Origin: Flavobacteriaceae bacterium UJ101
Lineage (GTDB): Bacteria > Bacteroidota > Bacteroidia > Flavobacteriales > UJ101
DNA length: 64,000 bases
Assembly: GCA_001880285.1 (NCBI GenBank)
Contig: CP016269.1
Coordinates: forward strand, 1,126,501-1,190,500
Reading direction: 5' to 3'
Shown one piece after another: positions 33,945 through 43,569 of the stretch (within the stretch, counting starts at the first letter, position 1; each line of letters begins with the position of its first letter). Under the pieces are notes generated by a model. The model made no database searches. It was not told the DNA's origin and worked only from the letters and a program-made list of their open reading frames with translations. A program made the position numbers and the translations under genes.

Positions 33945-34754
33945 TTATTGTTCTAATCTAAACTTAACGGGTACTTGGTAGGTTACCTTTACAGCCTGAC
34001 CTGATTGCGTCTTACCAGGTTGGATTCTTTTCTTTTTACTTGTAAACATTCTACTTACCCCAGCAATAGCCGCTTTATCTAAATCTTTATGTTTACTCGA
34101 TCTAAGAATTTTAGCTCCTGTAACTGCTCCATTTTGATCAATAACAAACTTTACATAAGCAGTACCTGTTCTTTCTTCTTCAACAGCATCTTCAGGATAT
34201 TCTAATTTTCTTAATAATTCTTTCTGAGCCATTTTCGAATTACATTGATCTAACTCCTTACCTGTTTTACCTTCACATCCAGGGAAAACGGGTTTTTGTG
34301 CTACTTTTTTATAGTCAAAAACTTCTTTTACCTTTTTAATATCAGCCTTCTTTGGCTTTTTCGGTGGAGGTGGAGCTGGTTTACCTTTTTTAGGTTTTGC
34401 AGCTGGTGGTGGCGGAGGTGGTGGTGTTTTCTCAGGATCAATATCCGGAGTCTCAATTTTTTCAATCTCCTTTGTATCTTCTACCTGCTCAATTTCCACA
34501 ATTTCTGGAGGAGGTACTTCAACCTCTACTTCTTCAGGAATTTCCTCAGGAATCTCTTCAGGAATTTCTTCAAATTCAAATGTTTCTTCTACCTCTTCAT
34601 AGACAATTTCTTGCGGCGGTGCAATTTCTGTAACCGTCGTTTGTCTCCAGTTAATTAATGTATAAGCCAACCCAGACATTAGTAAGAATCCTAAGAATAC
34701 AAATAGGTTCCCATACTTATCTAAATTTGCCTTCTCACTTTTCTTTGGCTCCAT
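33945..34754 (-). CDS. tonB: Energy transducer TonB
   Basis: With the ATG at 34754 the protein has 269 residues; a TTG four codons upstream opens the longest frame. A single N-terminal membrane span (about residues 18-35) is followed by an acidic and then proline-rich periplasmic linker (EEIPEEIPEE, PPPPPPP) and a C-terminal TonB domain with YPEDAVEEERTGTAYVKFVIDQNG. It carries proton-motive energy from ExbB-ExbD to TonB-dependent outer-membrane receptors. A TATATTTG element lies at 34786-34793. Confidence 0.93.
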   Translation of the reverse strand: MEPKKSEKANLDKYGNLFVFLGFLLMSGLAYTLINWRQTTVTEIAPPQEIVYEEVEETFEFEEIPEEIPEEIPEEVEVEVPPPEIVEIEQVEDTKEIEKIETPDIDPEKTPPPPPPPAAKPKKGKPAPPPPKKPKKADIKKVKEVFDYKKVAQKPVFPGCEGKTGKELDQCNSKMAQKELLRKLEYPEDAVEEERTGTAYVKFVIDQNGAVTGAKILRSSKHKDLDKAAIAGVSRMFTSKKKRIQPGKTQSGQAVKVTYQVPVKFRLEQ

Positions 34755-34785
34755 ATTATTACTCAATATTTTCTTTCGTGAATTC

Positions 34786-34793
34786 CAAATATA
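34786..34793 (-). promoter_or_regulatory. tonB -7 promoter element
   Basis: The minus strand reads TATATTTG, a TAnnTTTG match, 32 bases before the ATG at 34754. It lies past the end of the VanZ-like gene, so tonB may have its own promoter. Confidence 0.4.
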
Positions 34794-34807
34794 TAAATAT
34801 TCTCGAA

Positions 34808-35188
34808 TTATAAGAAAGATTTCTCAATTTTTTTTATGATAGGTTGCGATATTAGACCTAAAATAGCACCTATACTATTGGCTATTACATCGTAAATATC
34901 ACCACTTCTTTTTAATGGCATATATTCTTGTAGTATTTCAATTAAAATACTGTATAATATCACCACTATTATAATTTTCATGGTATGATTACTATTGTTA
35001 GCATAACTCCATAAAGCTAATGTAGATATAGAAAAATACATTATGACATGTACTATTTTGTCTGTTCCTAGCGGAGCTTTAATTTCTAAATTATCTAATG
35101 GCATTAACGATAAAATAGTAACTACAGTAATCGTGATAAATAATAAAACTTTCGTTATTTTTTTATCCAATAATCGCTTTATAATCAT
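34808..35188 (-). CDS. VanZ-family small membrane protein
   Basis: The 126-residue protein has four hydrophobic segments with the VanZ-like signature DKIVHVIMYFSIS and PLKRSGDIYDVIANSIGAILG. In glycopeptide resistance VanZ lowers teicoplanin susceptibility; in Bacteroidota the family is a small membrane protein of unknown role. Its start overlaps the end of gcvH by 26 bases, so the two genes are transcribed together. Confidence 0.85.
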   Translation of the reverse strand: MIIKRLLDKKITKVLLFITITVVTILSLMPLDNLEIKAPLGTDKIVHVIMYFSISTLALWSYANNSNHTMKIIIVVILYSILIEILQEYMPLKRSGDIYDVIANSIGAILGLISQPIIKKIEKSFL

Positions 35189-35540
35189 CTGCTGAAATCA
35201 ATTCATCAGTACTTGCTCCATCTGAAATTTTCACTTTGATCATCCAACCTTCACCATAAGCATCTGTATTTACTTTTTCAGGCTCCGATTCTAAGTCTTC
35301 ATTAAATTCAATAATTTCTCCCGTAATAGGCATCAATAAATCAGAAACAGTTTTCACAGCTTCTACTGTACCAAATACTTCTCCTGCTTCTACTTCTTCT
35401 CCTTCTTTTTCAATATCAACATAAACAATGTCACCTAATTCTCCTTGAGCAAAATCAGTGATTCCTACAGTTGCTATATCACCTTCTATTTTTACCCATT
35501 CATGGTCTTTTGTGTACTTTAAATCTGATGGTATGTTCAT
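35163..35540 (-). CDS. gcvH: Glycine cleavage system protein H
   Basis: The 125-residue protein carries the lipoyl-lysine site Lys63 in FGTVEAVKTVSDL and the HEWVKIEGDIATVGITDFA start. Lipoylated H protein shuttles the aminomethyl group between the P, T and L proteins of glycine cleavage. The other subunits are not in this window. It is followed by the overlapping VanZ-like gene. Confidence 0.97.
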   Translation of the reverse strand: MNIPSDLKYTKDHEWVKIEGDIATVGITDFAQGELGDIVYVDIEKEGEEVEAGEVFGTVEAVKTVSDLLMPITGEIIEFNEDLESEPEKVNTDAYGEGWMIKVKISDGASTDELISADDYKAIIG

Positions 35541-35593
35541 TTCTTTATTTTTTTAAGTTTCGTAAAAATACTATTTTTTATAATATTTATAAA

Positions 35594-35629
35594 AGAAAAA
35601 CATCCCAAAATAAGTTTGGGATGTTTTAA
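35594..35629 (-). terminator. sprA terminator
   Basis: AAAACATCCCAAA (35597-35609) and TTTGGGATGTTTT (35615-35627) form a 13-bp stem around a five-base loop, with a U-rich tail on the minus strand. It lies just past the sprA stop. Confidence 0.75.
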
Positions 35630-35637
35630 CTATGATT

Positions 35638-38600
35638 TTAATCACCGAAAGAAAATCTTGCGGTGACTCCCGCTCGAATATCTGTAATCGGATAGGCTGT
35701 TGAAATCTTATAAGTTGTAATCAAATGATTGTAGAAGAACATTAAATTAAAGTTCTTACTAAAATTGTAATCTGCTGTAGCTTTTAATGTAAATTGTTTA
35801 TCTCCTGCAGTAATTTGAGCATCATCTTCAATTATACGAAGTATAGAAGTTTCAGTATCACGCATAATTAAATCTGCTCTTAAATTTAAATCACTTGTTA
35901 ATGTTTTCTTCTTTCCTCTATAACGCATTTTCATTTTTAAATCTTTGAAAACATATCCTAATCCTACAACAAATTCATTGGATTGTTGATCGGTCAATGA
36001 ATAGTTGTTAAAACTAAAGGATTGTACTCGATCTCGATTATACATAAAACGCATTTGTAAATTATTACGGAAGGTCATATCTAGCCCAATTAATGGAGCA
36101 AAAGTTTCAACAAATGTAATATCATTATAAATAGTTGATGTTTTATAACTTCCATTTAAATCTAAAGGATCTGAATTCGTACCATTTTGATATTCATAAT
36201 ATGCTAAATTAGATTGTATTCCACTTGCTGTATAATTCGATCTATAAGCATGTGTTAAATCAATTCTTGAGAATTTTTTATTTAAGAATCGATTATTTGT
36301 CAATCCTGAATACGTTAAAGTCCAGTTTGGTAAAGGAATATCACGAACAGGATTCGAACGACTAGATGTACCATAAGTTTCTAATAAAGCTTGCATCATT
36401 ACATCCTGATTGGTCATTCCATAACCACTTACATCTCGCCCTGTTGATGCTGCTAATTCACTTCCAATACGAGCAGCATTACTACGTAATTCATCAAACA
36501 TTGCATGTGAATCTTTAAAAGATGTAAATCCTATATTGGTCGTACTAAATTGACCTAATTCTTGAACAAAATTATCTAAACCTATTGGTGTATAATCTCC
36601 ATTAACTGCATCTGCCACTAAATTAAATCCATATTGAAGTTTGGTTTTAGAATAATCTTTTTGACCCGTTAAATCAATTCTTAAATCAGGTAATATTTCA
36701 AAATTAGCATTATAACCAAATCCATTGGTTGTTTGTCTTTGATAAGGATCTACCATATTTTCACTCGTTGTCAACCATCGATTACTTAATGCTTTTGCAC
36801 GTATATCTGCTTGAGATCCTAAAGTGAAGCCCCAAGAAGGTGAACTTCCTGAACCTACTCCAAAGAATCCAGGTTCTTCTAAGAATCCAGGTAACAACGT
36901 ACTTTCTTGTGAAGTATAATTTAGCTGAAATTGTTTTAATGAACTTGCCAATCCAAGCATATAATCTTTAAACTTCAACCCATTTTTTGTTTTTTTCGTC
37001 TTCTGTTTACGTTTAGATCGTTTATTCTTTTTAGCTTTATCAGCTCTTTTTTGATATTCATCTGCATGTTCTCCTATCTCAGAACGATACGTATTCAATC
37101 GCTGTTGGTAATCATTATACCATTTCGCTCTTCCATATAAGGTTTCCATATTCAAACCTCCCTGAACTGTAAAAGTATTCGCATTCTGGATAATATTACC
37201 TAAATCTACCCCATCATTATCAACATATTCATTTGAAGGAGCTCTCCAATCATAGGTTGCATTATAAGTTAAATCACCATTTACAAAATCCAAATAGGGT
37301 ATTAATTCAAATGGAATTTTATAATTCAATCGTAATTGTTGATTGTATTTAAGTGGACGCCCTGTATCAAATAAGTCATCCCAAATTCCTACGTTAACAC
37401 CTCCAACACGAGAAGGATCATTAAAATGATCTACTACATTACTAGTTGTAGAGATAAAATCTAGTTTTAATGATTTGGTTAAGTCAAATCCTATTTGATA
37501 TTGCCAATTGAAGAAATAATTATTACTATAAATTGGATCAAAAGGTAAATTATTGGTTCCTGTTGCATAAGCGCTATATTGATCTACATTACGGTACAAG
37601 TATTCATCATTACGACGATCAATATCCGCTGTAAATGAAATTCTACTTGGTTTTAAATTCACATTAAAATCTCTTACCCAAAGTAAATATTTGCTTGTAC
37701 TTGCTGTATCATGTACTGCTTTCCAATTCTCAAATGGATATTTGTAATCTTGTTTAAATGAATAATTATAATTCAACCCTAAACGCATATCTCGTGTTGT
37801 GTGATTTTCAACATAGAAATCACGGTGATACATTTTATTAAAAGCAAAGGAAGCTGAGAAATTTTCAATATCATAGAAATGATTTTTAGTACTTGAATTG
37901 GTCTTTACTTTTCGAACATTTAATAAGTTAATACTTGTTCGTTTTGTATAATCACGTGCTACTTTTTTCAATTCATCACGATTAGCTGCTTCATCAAATT
38001 TGACATCGGTATCAATTGGAGAATATAATGGATCAATAAACTCTTCTGATATCCCTAATCCAACAGGTAACTTAATCCCCCATTGTTCTGGTAATAATTT
38101 ATCTGCATTAATAGTTGTTGCAACAGAATATTGCTTATAATCTTCTTGACTTCTTTCTGTTGGTCCTTCATTAATTGCTCCAAAACCAGCTTGACGAATA
38201 GTTCCTGTAGCTGTTACATTAGCAAAATCTGCTAGTTGAGCATTAACAGAGGCTGTAGCTGCATAACCTCCTTCGTTATCAATTTCTGATAAACGTAATT
38301 CATTTGCCCAAATTTCAATATTTTTTGCTGAAGAAGCATTATTACGAACCCCTACGGTTATAAATCGTACATTTTCTAGAGTTGGGCGTCCTTTTACCCA
38401 AATCTGATCATCATTTTGATCGGAAACATCGTATGCATATCGTTGATCTAAAACTGGATTCGTTTCTCCATCACGTGCAATTTTAGCTTTCACGAAATCA
38501 TGTAAAGCAAAATCAATTTTATTTTCAGGTCTCCAAACTTGTGCCGGATCCATTCCTGCACTTGCATTTGGCCCTATCAATAAAGGTTTCGCATATTCAT

Positions 38601-41600
38601 AATAATTCTCTGTAACATCGGTACCAAATCGAACAAAAACTTCCATTTCTCCATCTGTTGGAATATTAGAATTCAAGTAATCTTCAGCGTGTACAAACAT
38701 TTCTAAACGTTTGTAACGTCTCAAGTCTAAATTCGATTGTTTATAAATAGCACGAACATTATCATTATTATTCCCTGATAATCCTTCCAACTGCATTAAT
38801 AAAGATTGCTCATTTTGTGCTTGGATAGATGTAGTGTTATAAAACTCTTCACGTGAAACACCTGGAGGCAATACATAACGATCTGGATTTTCTTCAATAT
38901 TGATTACTCCTACTTCAAAATTATTGATGTTAGGATCTCCTGTTCCTTCATTATCAGCATCTAAACTTCTTGCATAACGTCTCCAATCACTTCGAACTAA
39001 ATCAAATGTTGCAAAACGGAACGTAGTTCGTTGTCTAAATCCTTTTGCTAGTAAACGTGCAAAACGGATATTATTTAAAGTCGGCGAACCTATTTCGTTT
39101 ACTAAATCGTCTTGAATAGGGATTCGAACTTGATACCATTTCGTTACAGCTGCCTGGCCATTTTCCATTGGTACATTCACCGTTCTTTCATCTACCACAT
39201 AATCTGAGCCTACTGGACCAATATTTCCATTTGAAATTGGAATTCGGTATTCAAAATAGCTTTCCTGAGTATCCATATTGAAATCTCGGTTGGCATCTTC
39301 CACATCCGGAAGTGGTGTGGTTAGCTCTTGTGAATCTGAAGGAGAATTTCCTTCTGTATTTCGATAATATCGATAACGTTCTACAATCGAATTCGCATTG
39401 GGAACATTATTCCATCGGTCATCAATATAATAAACATAATCATCTCCTGCCGGGTCATTTCCTGTTATGGGGTTATTATTTGCAGGATAGATAGCTCCCT
39501 CATCAGCACTCAATAATCCATCAAATCCTGTATCCTGATAAGCCCTTTCTGCTCCTTCTGTATCAAAGGTATACACCAATGCCTGACTACTTGGTACTTG
39601 TCCCCAAATAACATCTGTTGTTGGGTTTGCCACATCTGCTGCAGAAGTTGGCATTCCATTTTCATACAATTTTCGACCGTCTTTTAAAACATCTTCAGAA
39701 ACGGCTCCTAAATGTAAAATAAGATCTCCTGAATCACCTGCGTTGACACCATCTGCAAATGGATCCATCAACCAAAATTCAATATATTCTACATTAGCTT
39801 CATTAAAATTGGTCACATTTAATCCTCGGGTAATACCTGCCCAACGATCTTGAACACCTCCTAAGGGATTTATATTATAAGGTCCTTTAAAGTCAGGGTA
39901 ATAAGAGAAGTCAAATGTTGATATAAATGACGGTGCCCCTTCTACAAAATCTTGCTGAGGGTAAATTTCTTTGTATTGTACCCTTCTCGACATGTTATTT
40001 GAAATTTCATCATCATTTAAACCTCCTCCAGAAGAGAAAAATACAGGATCAATATAATACCAAGAAGCTAAAACACGATCATCGTTATAGGTTAAATCAG
40101 TGTTATCTCCATTAGGGAATTGATCATTATTTTGTGGTGTTGATGCTAACGACCAACTTGCTGGATCTTTAATACTAATATTCGACTGTGATCCTTCAAA
40201 ATCATCTAAATATGAATAATTACCTGTATTATTTGCTTGTCCTGGCTTTAAATAAGCAGCTTCTCCCTGTACGGTAATATAAGATGGTGCTTTGGTTTCA
40301 ATTAAAGGCAAACGATCAATCCAACGAGTCATAAAAGGCATTTCATTACTATAAAAACCATTTATTCCAAACATGGTATTGTTTACAGGTTCTGTTCCAT
40401 AATTAACTTTAGGTGTAACTGAACGTTCACTATAATTTAAAACCGTTCCTCCAATGTAAAAGTTTTCATTAAAACGATGCTCCACATTCAGTCCCATAAA
40501 ACGTTGTTTTGTTAAATTAAACAACCCTTGATCTTCTAAACTAATATTTACAGGGGTTCCTGATTGTTTAATAGCTTCATTGATCACTTTTACGGTTCCT
40601 AACGTATAATCTACAATATAATCTACTCCTTCAACTAGTTCTTGCCCATTAGCTGTTACCACAACAGAACCTTCTGGAACATTAATGGCTCCTAATGAAA
40701 TATCATCTGAACTGGAAGATGTATATTGCCCTTTGATGAGAAATTTATCATTGGCGGAAGCTTCCCCTGTCTGACTGTTTTGAATTTGGGTATATAATTC
40801 AGGATAAGCTACCGTTGTCGTTTGATCTCCTGGAGCTCGATAATCGGTAATCGTTTCATTAAATGGCTCAACTGTTGTAAAAATAATTTTACCATTTTCA
40901 GCATCAACCGTTATCCCTGATACAAAATCAAAGAATCCGTCTCCACCTGTTTGAACATTTCCATTTTGAATCAAACGATCTAAATTTTCAATTACCAAAT
41001 TTCTTTCATTCTTTGCCGCTGCTGGATCATATAAATAATTCACTAATCCTTGTTGTTGGTCTAAATAATAAATATCCAAACGAAAATCTTCTGGAGAAAT
41101 CGAAATAGCATCTAAAGAATAGACGTTTTTCATCATTAAATTCCATAATGGCTCATTGGAAGGATTATTCCCTCTACCTTTTACCATTTTGGCAATAATC
41201 GTTGATGTATTATCTTCAGTTTGCGTCCCCGATGTAGTATCTCCTGTTGAAATTTCATTAGAAAATTCTCCTACTTGGCTATACGTTCCTTGATTTTGAA
41301 CTTGGTAAGAGATCGCAACCACATCATCTTCATTAACAGGTTGGTTTAAATAAAGTGTACCTAATGCAGCATTAAATGTATATTCAGACGGACTTAACAA
41401 ACGCATGTTTTCTTCAACTGCATAAGTTGTTCCATTACCTCCTGGTAATACAGTTTCTGCTGCAGATGTTGCAGAATAGTAATCTCGAATACCATTAGTA
41501 CCCGCTAAATTATCATACAACGTTCCATTTTGAGGAACTGAAGTTCCATTATCTCCTAAATCACGTACCGCCACAACACTACGACGGGTCCCTAAATTAG

Positions 41601-42624
41601 AATTGTTTCTATTTTTCACCCAAACTTCTAAACGTGTTATGGTAGAACTGGTTGATAAAGTAGGATATGTAGCTAACGTTGAATTATAGTTATTCAAGAA
41701 GTAATCCCCCATATAGAAATTGGCATTTACTTCATAATTAGTTGAATTGATTTCAAATTCTTGAACAATTCCACCATTTTGGGTGGTAATCGTTTTAGCT
41801 TGAGATTGTTGTTCAGAAAATACAGTCGTCACATAGGTTTTTCCAAATTTAAACTCTCCCTTTGCTCCGAATAACGATTGTGGTCCTACCATTAAAGTAG
41901 AACGCAAAGGCATGTTAACATTACCTACTTCAAGCGCCTGTATAATATTGTCTTCTGACCCTTCCATTTGAGGACGGAACGCTAAATTTAAACGATTTTC
42001 AAAAGCAAAGCCGGCTTGGGTATCATAATTGGCTTTTAAATTTAAGTTTTCACCAATCTTCCCTAACAAACTCATTTGAATTCGTTGTTGTAAATCAATA
42101 TCAAATTGAGTTCTATTTTGTTCTAATATTTGAGGGTTATCAATTGTTTGAGAACGTACTCCTAAATCAATTGAAGCATATCCCTGTGGGGTTAAAGTAA
42201 TTTCATTTCCTCCAAAAATTTGTTCAAAAGCTTTTGAATTAATTTTTATTCCCGGTATAAAACTATCTGTAGTATTTTTTAAACCTAGTTTTCGCTCACG
42301 ATAAGTAGCATCGTAATCTCTTGATTTTTTTAAGTAATGATCTGTTACACGTTGTTGAAGTATATAATTTGAATATTCTTCTTTGGTCATGTAAACAGGT
42401 GTTGCTATATCTTCTCCTGCTACTTTCTGTTCAATCAAATACAACCCTGTATCCGGATCATAAGTAGCGGTTACTTTCACAGGATTTTCTAGATATAATC
42501 CTCCTGTTTGATCAGTAAAAGGATACTTTAATGAATCCGTTTTTTCTTGAGCGTACGTTAAACTTGTAAAGCATATAACGCACAAAACAATGAATGTATT
42601 AAAATGTCTACTCTTTATTTTCAA
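35638..42624 (-). CDS. sprA: Cell-surface / type IX secretion protein SprA
   Basis: The 2328-residue protein matches SprA in size. It has a signal peptide ending LTYAQ. The early region has INSKAFEQIFGGNEITLTPQG and a repeat series of ASIDLGVRSQ-like strands, and the C-terminus ends in barrel strands up to TARFSFGD. SprA is the giant outer-membrane channel of the type IX secretion system, needed for gliding and for export of proteins with a sorting tail such as the one at 678. The start is a TTG two bases past the ruvA stop, so translation may be coupled. An ATG in the same place is absent. Confidence 0.96.
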   Translation of the reverse strand: MKIKSRHFNTFIVLCVICFTSLTYAQEKTDSLKYPFTDQTGGLYLENPVKVTATYDPDTGLYLIEQKVAGEDIATPVYMTKEEYSNYILQQRVTDHYLKKSRDYDATYRERKLGLKNTTDSFIPGIKINSKAFEQIFGGNEITLTPQGYASIDLGVRSQTIDNPQILEQNRTQFDIDLQQRIQMSLLGKIGENLNLKANYDTQAGFAFENRLNLAFRPQMEGSEDNIIQALEVGNVNMPLRSTLMVGPQSLFGAKGEFKFGKTYVTTVFSEQQSQAKTITTQNGGIVQEFEINSTNYEVNANFYMGDYFLNNYNSTLATYPTLSTSSTITRLEVWVKNRNNSNLGTRRSVVAVRDLGDNGTSVPQNGTLYDNLAGTNGIRDYYSATSAAETVLPGGNGTTYAVEENMRLLSPSEYTFNAALGTLYLNQPVNEDDVVAISYQVQNQGTYSQVGEFSNEISTGDTTSGTQTEDNTSTIIAKMVKGRGNNPSNEPLWNLMMKNVYSLDAISISPEDFRLDIYYLDQQQGLVNYLYDPAAAKNERNLVIENLDRLIQNGNVQTGGDGFFDFVSGITVDAENGKIIFTTVEPFNETITDYRAPGDQTTTVAYPELYTQIQNSQTGEASANDKFLIKGQYTSSSSDDISLGAINVPEGSVVVTANGQELVEGVDYIVDYTLGTVKVINEAIKQSGTPVNISLEDQGLFNLTKQRFMGLNVEHRFNENFYIGGTVLNYSERSVTPKVNYGTEPVNNTMFGINGFYSNEMPFMTRWIDRLPLIETKAPSYITVQGEAAYLKPGQANNTGNYSYLDDFEGSQSNISIKDPASWSLASTPQNNDQFPNGDNTDLTYNDDRVLASWYYIDPVFFSSGGGLNDDEISNNMSRRVQYKEIYPQQDFVEGAPSFISTFDFSYYPDFKGPYNINPLGGVQDRWAGITRGLNVTNFNEANVEYIEFWLMDPFADGVNAGDSGDLILHLGAVSEDVLKDGRKLYENGMPTSAADVANPTTDVIWGQVPSSQALVYTFDTEGAERAYQDTGFDGLLSADEGAIYPANNNPITGNDPAGDDYVYYIDDRWNNVPNANSIVERYRYYRNTEGNSPSDSQELTTPLPDVEDANRDFNMDTQESYFEYRIPISNGNIGPVGSDYVVDERTVNVPMENGQAAVTKWYQVRIPIQDDLVNEIGSPTLNNIRFARLLAKGFRQRTTFRFATFDLVRSDWRRYARSLDADNEGTGDPNINNFEVGVINIEENPDRYVLPPGVSREEFYNTTSIQAQNEQSLLMQLEGLSGNNNDNVRAIYKQSNLDLRRYKRLEMFVHAEDYLNSNIPTDGEMEVFVRFGTDVTENYYEYAKPLLIGPNASAGMDPAQVWRPENKIDFALHDFVKAKIARDGETNPVLDQRYAYDVSDQNDDQIWVKGRPTLENVRFITVGVRNNASSAKNIEIWANELRLSEIDNEGGYAATASVNAQLADFANVTATGTIRQAGFGAINEGPTERSQEDYKQYSVATTINADKLLPEQWGIKLPVGLGISEEFIDPLYSPIDTDVKFDEAANRDELKKVARDYTKRTSINLLNVRKVKTNSSTKNHFYDIENFSASFAFNKMYHRDFYVENHTTRDMRLGLNYNYSFKQDYKYPFENWKAVHDTASTSKYLLWVRDFNVNLKPSRISFTADIDRRNDEYLYRNVDQYSAYATGTNNLPFDPIYSNNYFFNWQYQIGFDLTKSLKLDFISTTSNVVDHFNDPSRVGGVNVGIWDDLFDTGRPLKYNQQLRLNYKIPFELIPYLDFVNGDLTYNATYDWRAPSNEYVDNDGVDLGNIIQNANTFTVQGGLNMETLYGRAKWYNDYQQRLNTYRSEIGEHADEYQKRADKAKKNKRSKRKQKTKKTKNGLKFKDYMLGLASSLKQFQLNYTSQESTLLPGFLEEPGFFGVGSGSSPSWGFTLGSQADIRAKALSNRWLTTSENMVDPYQRQTTNGFGYNANFEILPDLRIDLTGQKDYSKTKLQYGFNLVADAVNGDYTPIGLDNFVQELGQFSTTNIGFTSFKDSHAMFDELRSNAARIGSELAASTGRDVSGYGMTNQDVMMQALLETYGTSSRSNPVRDIPLPNWTLTYSGLTNNRFLNKKFSRIDLTHAYRSNYTASGIQSNLAYYEYQNGTNSDPLDLNGSYKTSTIYNDITFVETFAPLIGLDMTFRNNLQMRFMYNRDRVQSFSFNNYSLTDQQSNEFVVGLGYVFKDLKMKMRYRGKKKTLTSDLNLRADLIMRDTETSILRIIEDDAQITAGDKQFTLKATADYNFSKNFNLMFFYNHLITTYKISTAYPITDIRAGVTARFSFGD

Positions 42625-42625
42625 A

Positions 42626-43207
42626 CTAGATTTTTTTTAATGTCTGTTTAATTAATTCTTCTACAGAGATTTTTGGATCTGTTTTTAAAAAACCATCTAT
42701 AACTTTTTCAACTTGTTTTTTAGTAAATCCAAGAACCTCTAAAGCATTTAACGCTTCTTCTTTGATTTTATTTTCAGTTGGTAAAGATAAATTATTTATA
42801 TCTAAATCTTTATCTAATTTATCTTTTAACTCAATAATAATTCTTTGAGCCGATTTTGGACCAATTCCTTTAACACTTTTTACGACATTAACATTATTTG
42901 TAACTACAGCTTCTTGAAACTCTTTTGGTGTTAACGTAGATAAAACCATACGTGCGGTACTAGGACCAACTCCATTTACATTTACAAGCAATTTAAACAT
43001 TTCTCGTTCAATTGTATCATAAAATCCATATAAAGTTTGAGAATCTTCCCGAACTATTAAATGAGTAAACAATTTTATGGCTTCTTTATTCGGTATTTTT
43101 TCATAGGTATTAATTGTAATATTAATGTAGTAACCTACTCCATTACAATCAATAATGGCATATGATGGATTTTTTTCAACTAATTTTCCTTGAATATGTG
43201 TAATCAT
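42626..43207 (-). CDS. ruvA: Holliday junction branch-migration protein RuvA
   Basis: The 193-residue protein has the N-terminal OB fold (ITHIQGKLVEKNPSYAIIDCNGVGYYI), two helix-hairpin-helix motifs (NVNGVGPSTARMVL and VKGIGPKSAQRIIIELK) and the C-terminal domain that binds RuvB. It forms the tetramer that holds the Holliday junction. The stop lies one base before the TTG start of sprA. A TAACTTTG box ends four bases before its ATG. Confidence 0.95.
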   Translation of the reverse strand: MITHIQGKLVEKNPSYAIIDCNGVGYYINITINTYEKIPNKEAIKLFTHLIVREDSQTLYGFYDTIEREMFKLLVNVNGVGPSTARMVLSTLTPKEFQEAVVTNNVNVVKSVKGIGPKSAQRIIIELKDKLDKDLDINNLSLPTENKIKEEALNALEVLGFTKKQVEKVIDGFLKTDPKISVEELIKQTLKKI

Positions 43208-43211
43208 TTAA

Positions 43212-43219
43212 CAAAGTTA
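43212..43219 (-). promoter_or_regulatory. ruvA -7 promoter element, four bases from the start codon
   Basis: The minus strand reads TAACTTTG with four bases before ATG, the same spacing as at thiL. This again predicts a leaderless or almost leaderless transcript. Confidence 0.5.
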
Positions 43220-43569
43220 ATTAAAATATTAAAAATTAGATTTTATTAACAGTTAAAAAACAAAACTTACCTTTTAACTATTAAAACTTACTCTTCATCG
43301 ACGTATTTGGTTCATACGTCTTAAATATATTTATCAAAGTAGGCTTCATCTATAATTTTATTAAAAAATATTTAATCCATGACTATCGGGACGAATTATA
43401 TTCAAATCCTTTATATATCCTTAATTTTTAACAATCATTAATTTATATAATACCTCAAGAGATTTTTATATACAAGATCCCTTAAAATATATGTAGTTTA
43501 TTTTTTTAAGCTATTTATTTAACTATGAGTGTGTTCCAGCCTTCTATAAGGCTGGATTTTTAATCTATA
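43220..43569. other. Non-coding gap between ruvA and the malic enzyme gene
   Basis: No gene was seen in this stretch. It holds a 7-bp hairpin, GACGTAT and ATACGTC (43300-43306 and 43314-43320), and a second stem with a plus-strand U tract near 43535-43562. The hairpins are oriented for a plus-strand transcript, while both flanking genes run on the minus strand. Confidence 0.5.
43535..43562 (+). terminator. Plus-strand intrinsic terminator with no plus-strand gene
   Basis: TCCAGCCTT (43535-43543) and AAGGCTGGA (43548-43556) form a 9-bp GC-rich stem around CTAT, and the plus strand continues with TTTTT. On the minus strand the stem is followed by ACACAC, so it is a poor terminator for malic enzyme. 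Confidence 0.55.

Noticed and set aside
34296-34658. Plus-strand frame opposite tonB (120 codons)
   Set aside because: It is the antisense of the proline- and glutamate-rich repeats of TonB, giving artificial Phe, Trp and Leu strings.
36940-37060. Lys/Arg-rich stretch in SprA as a possible cleavage or export signal
   Set aside because: The basic tract lies mid-protein between barrel regions, which is normal for a linker; nothing supports a signal role.
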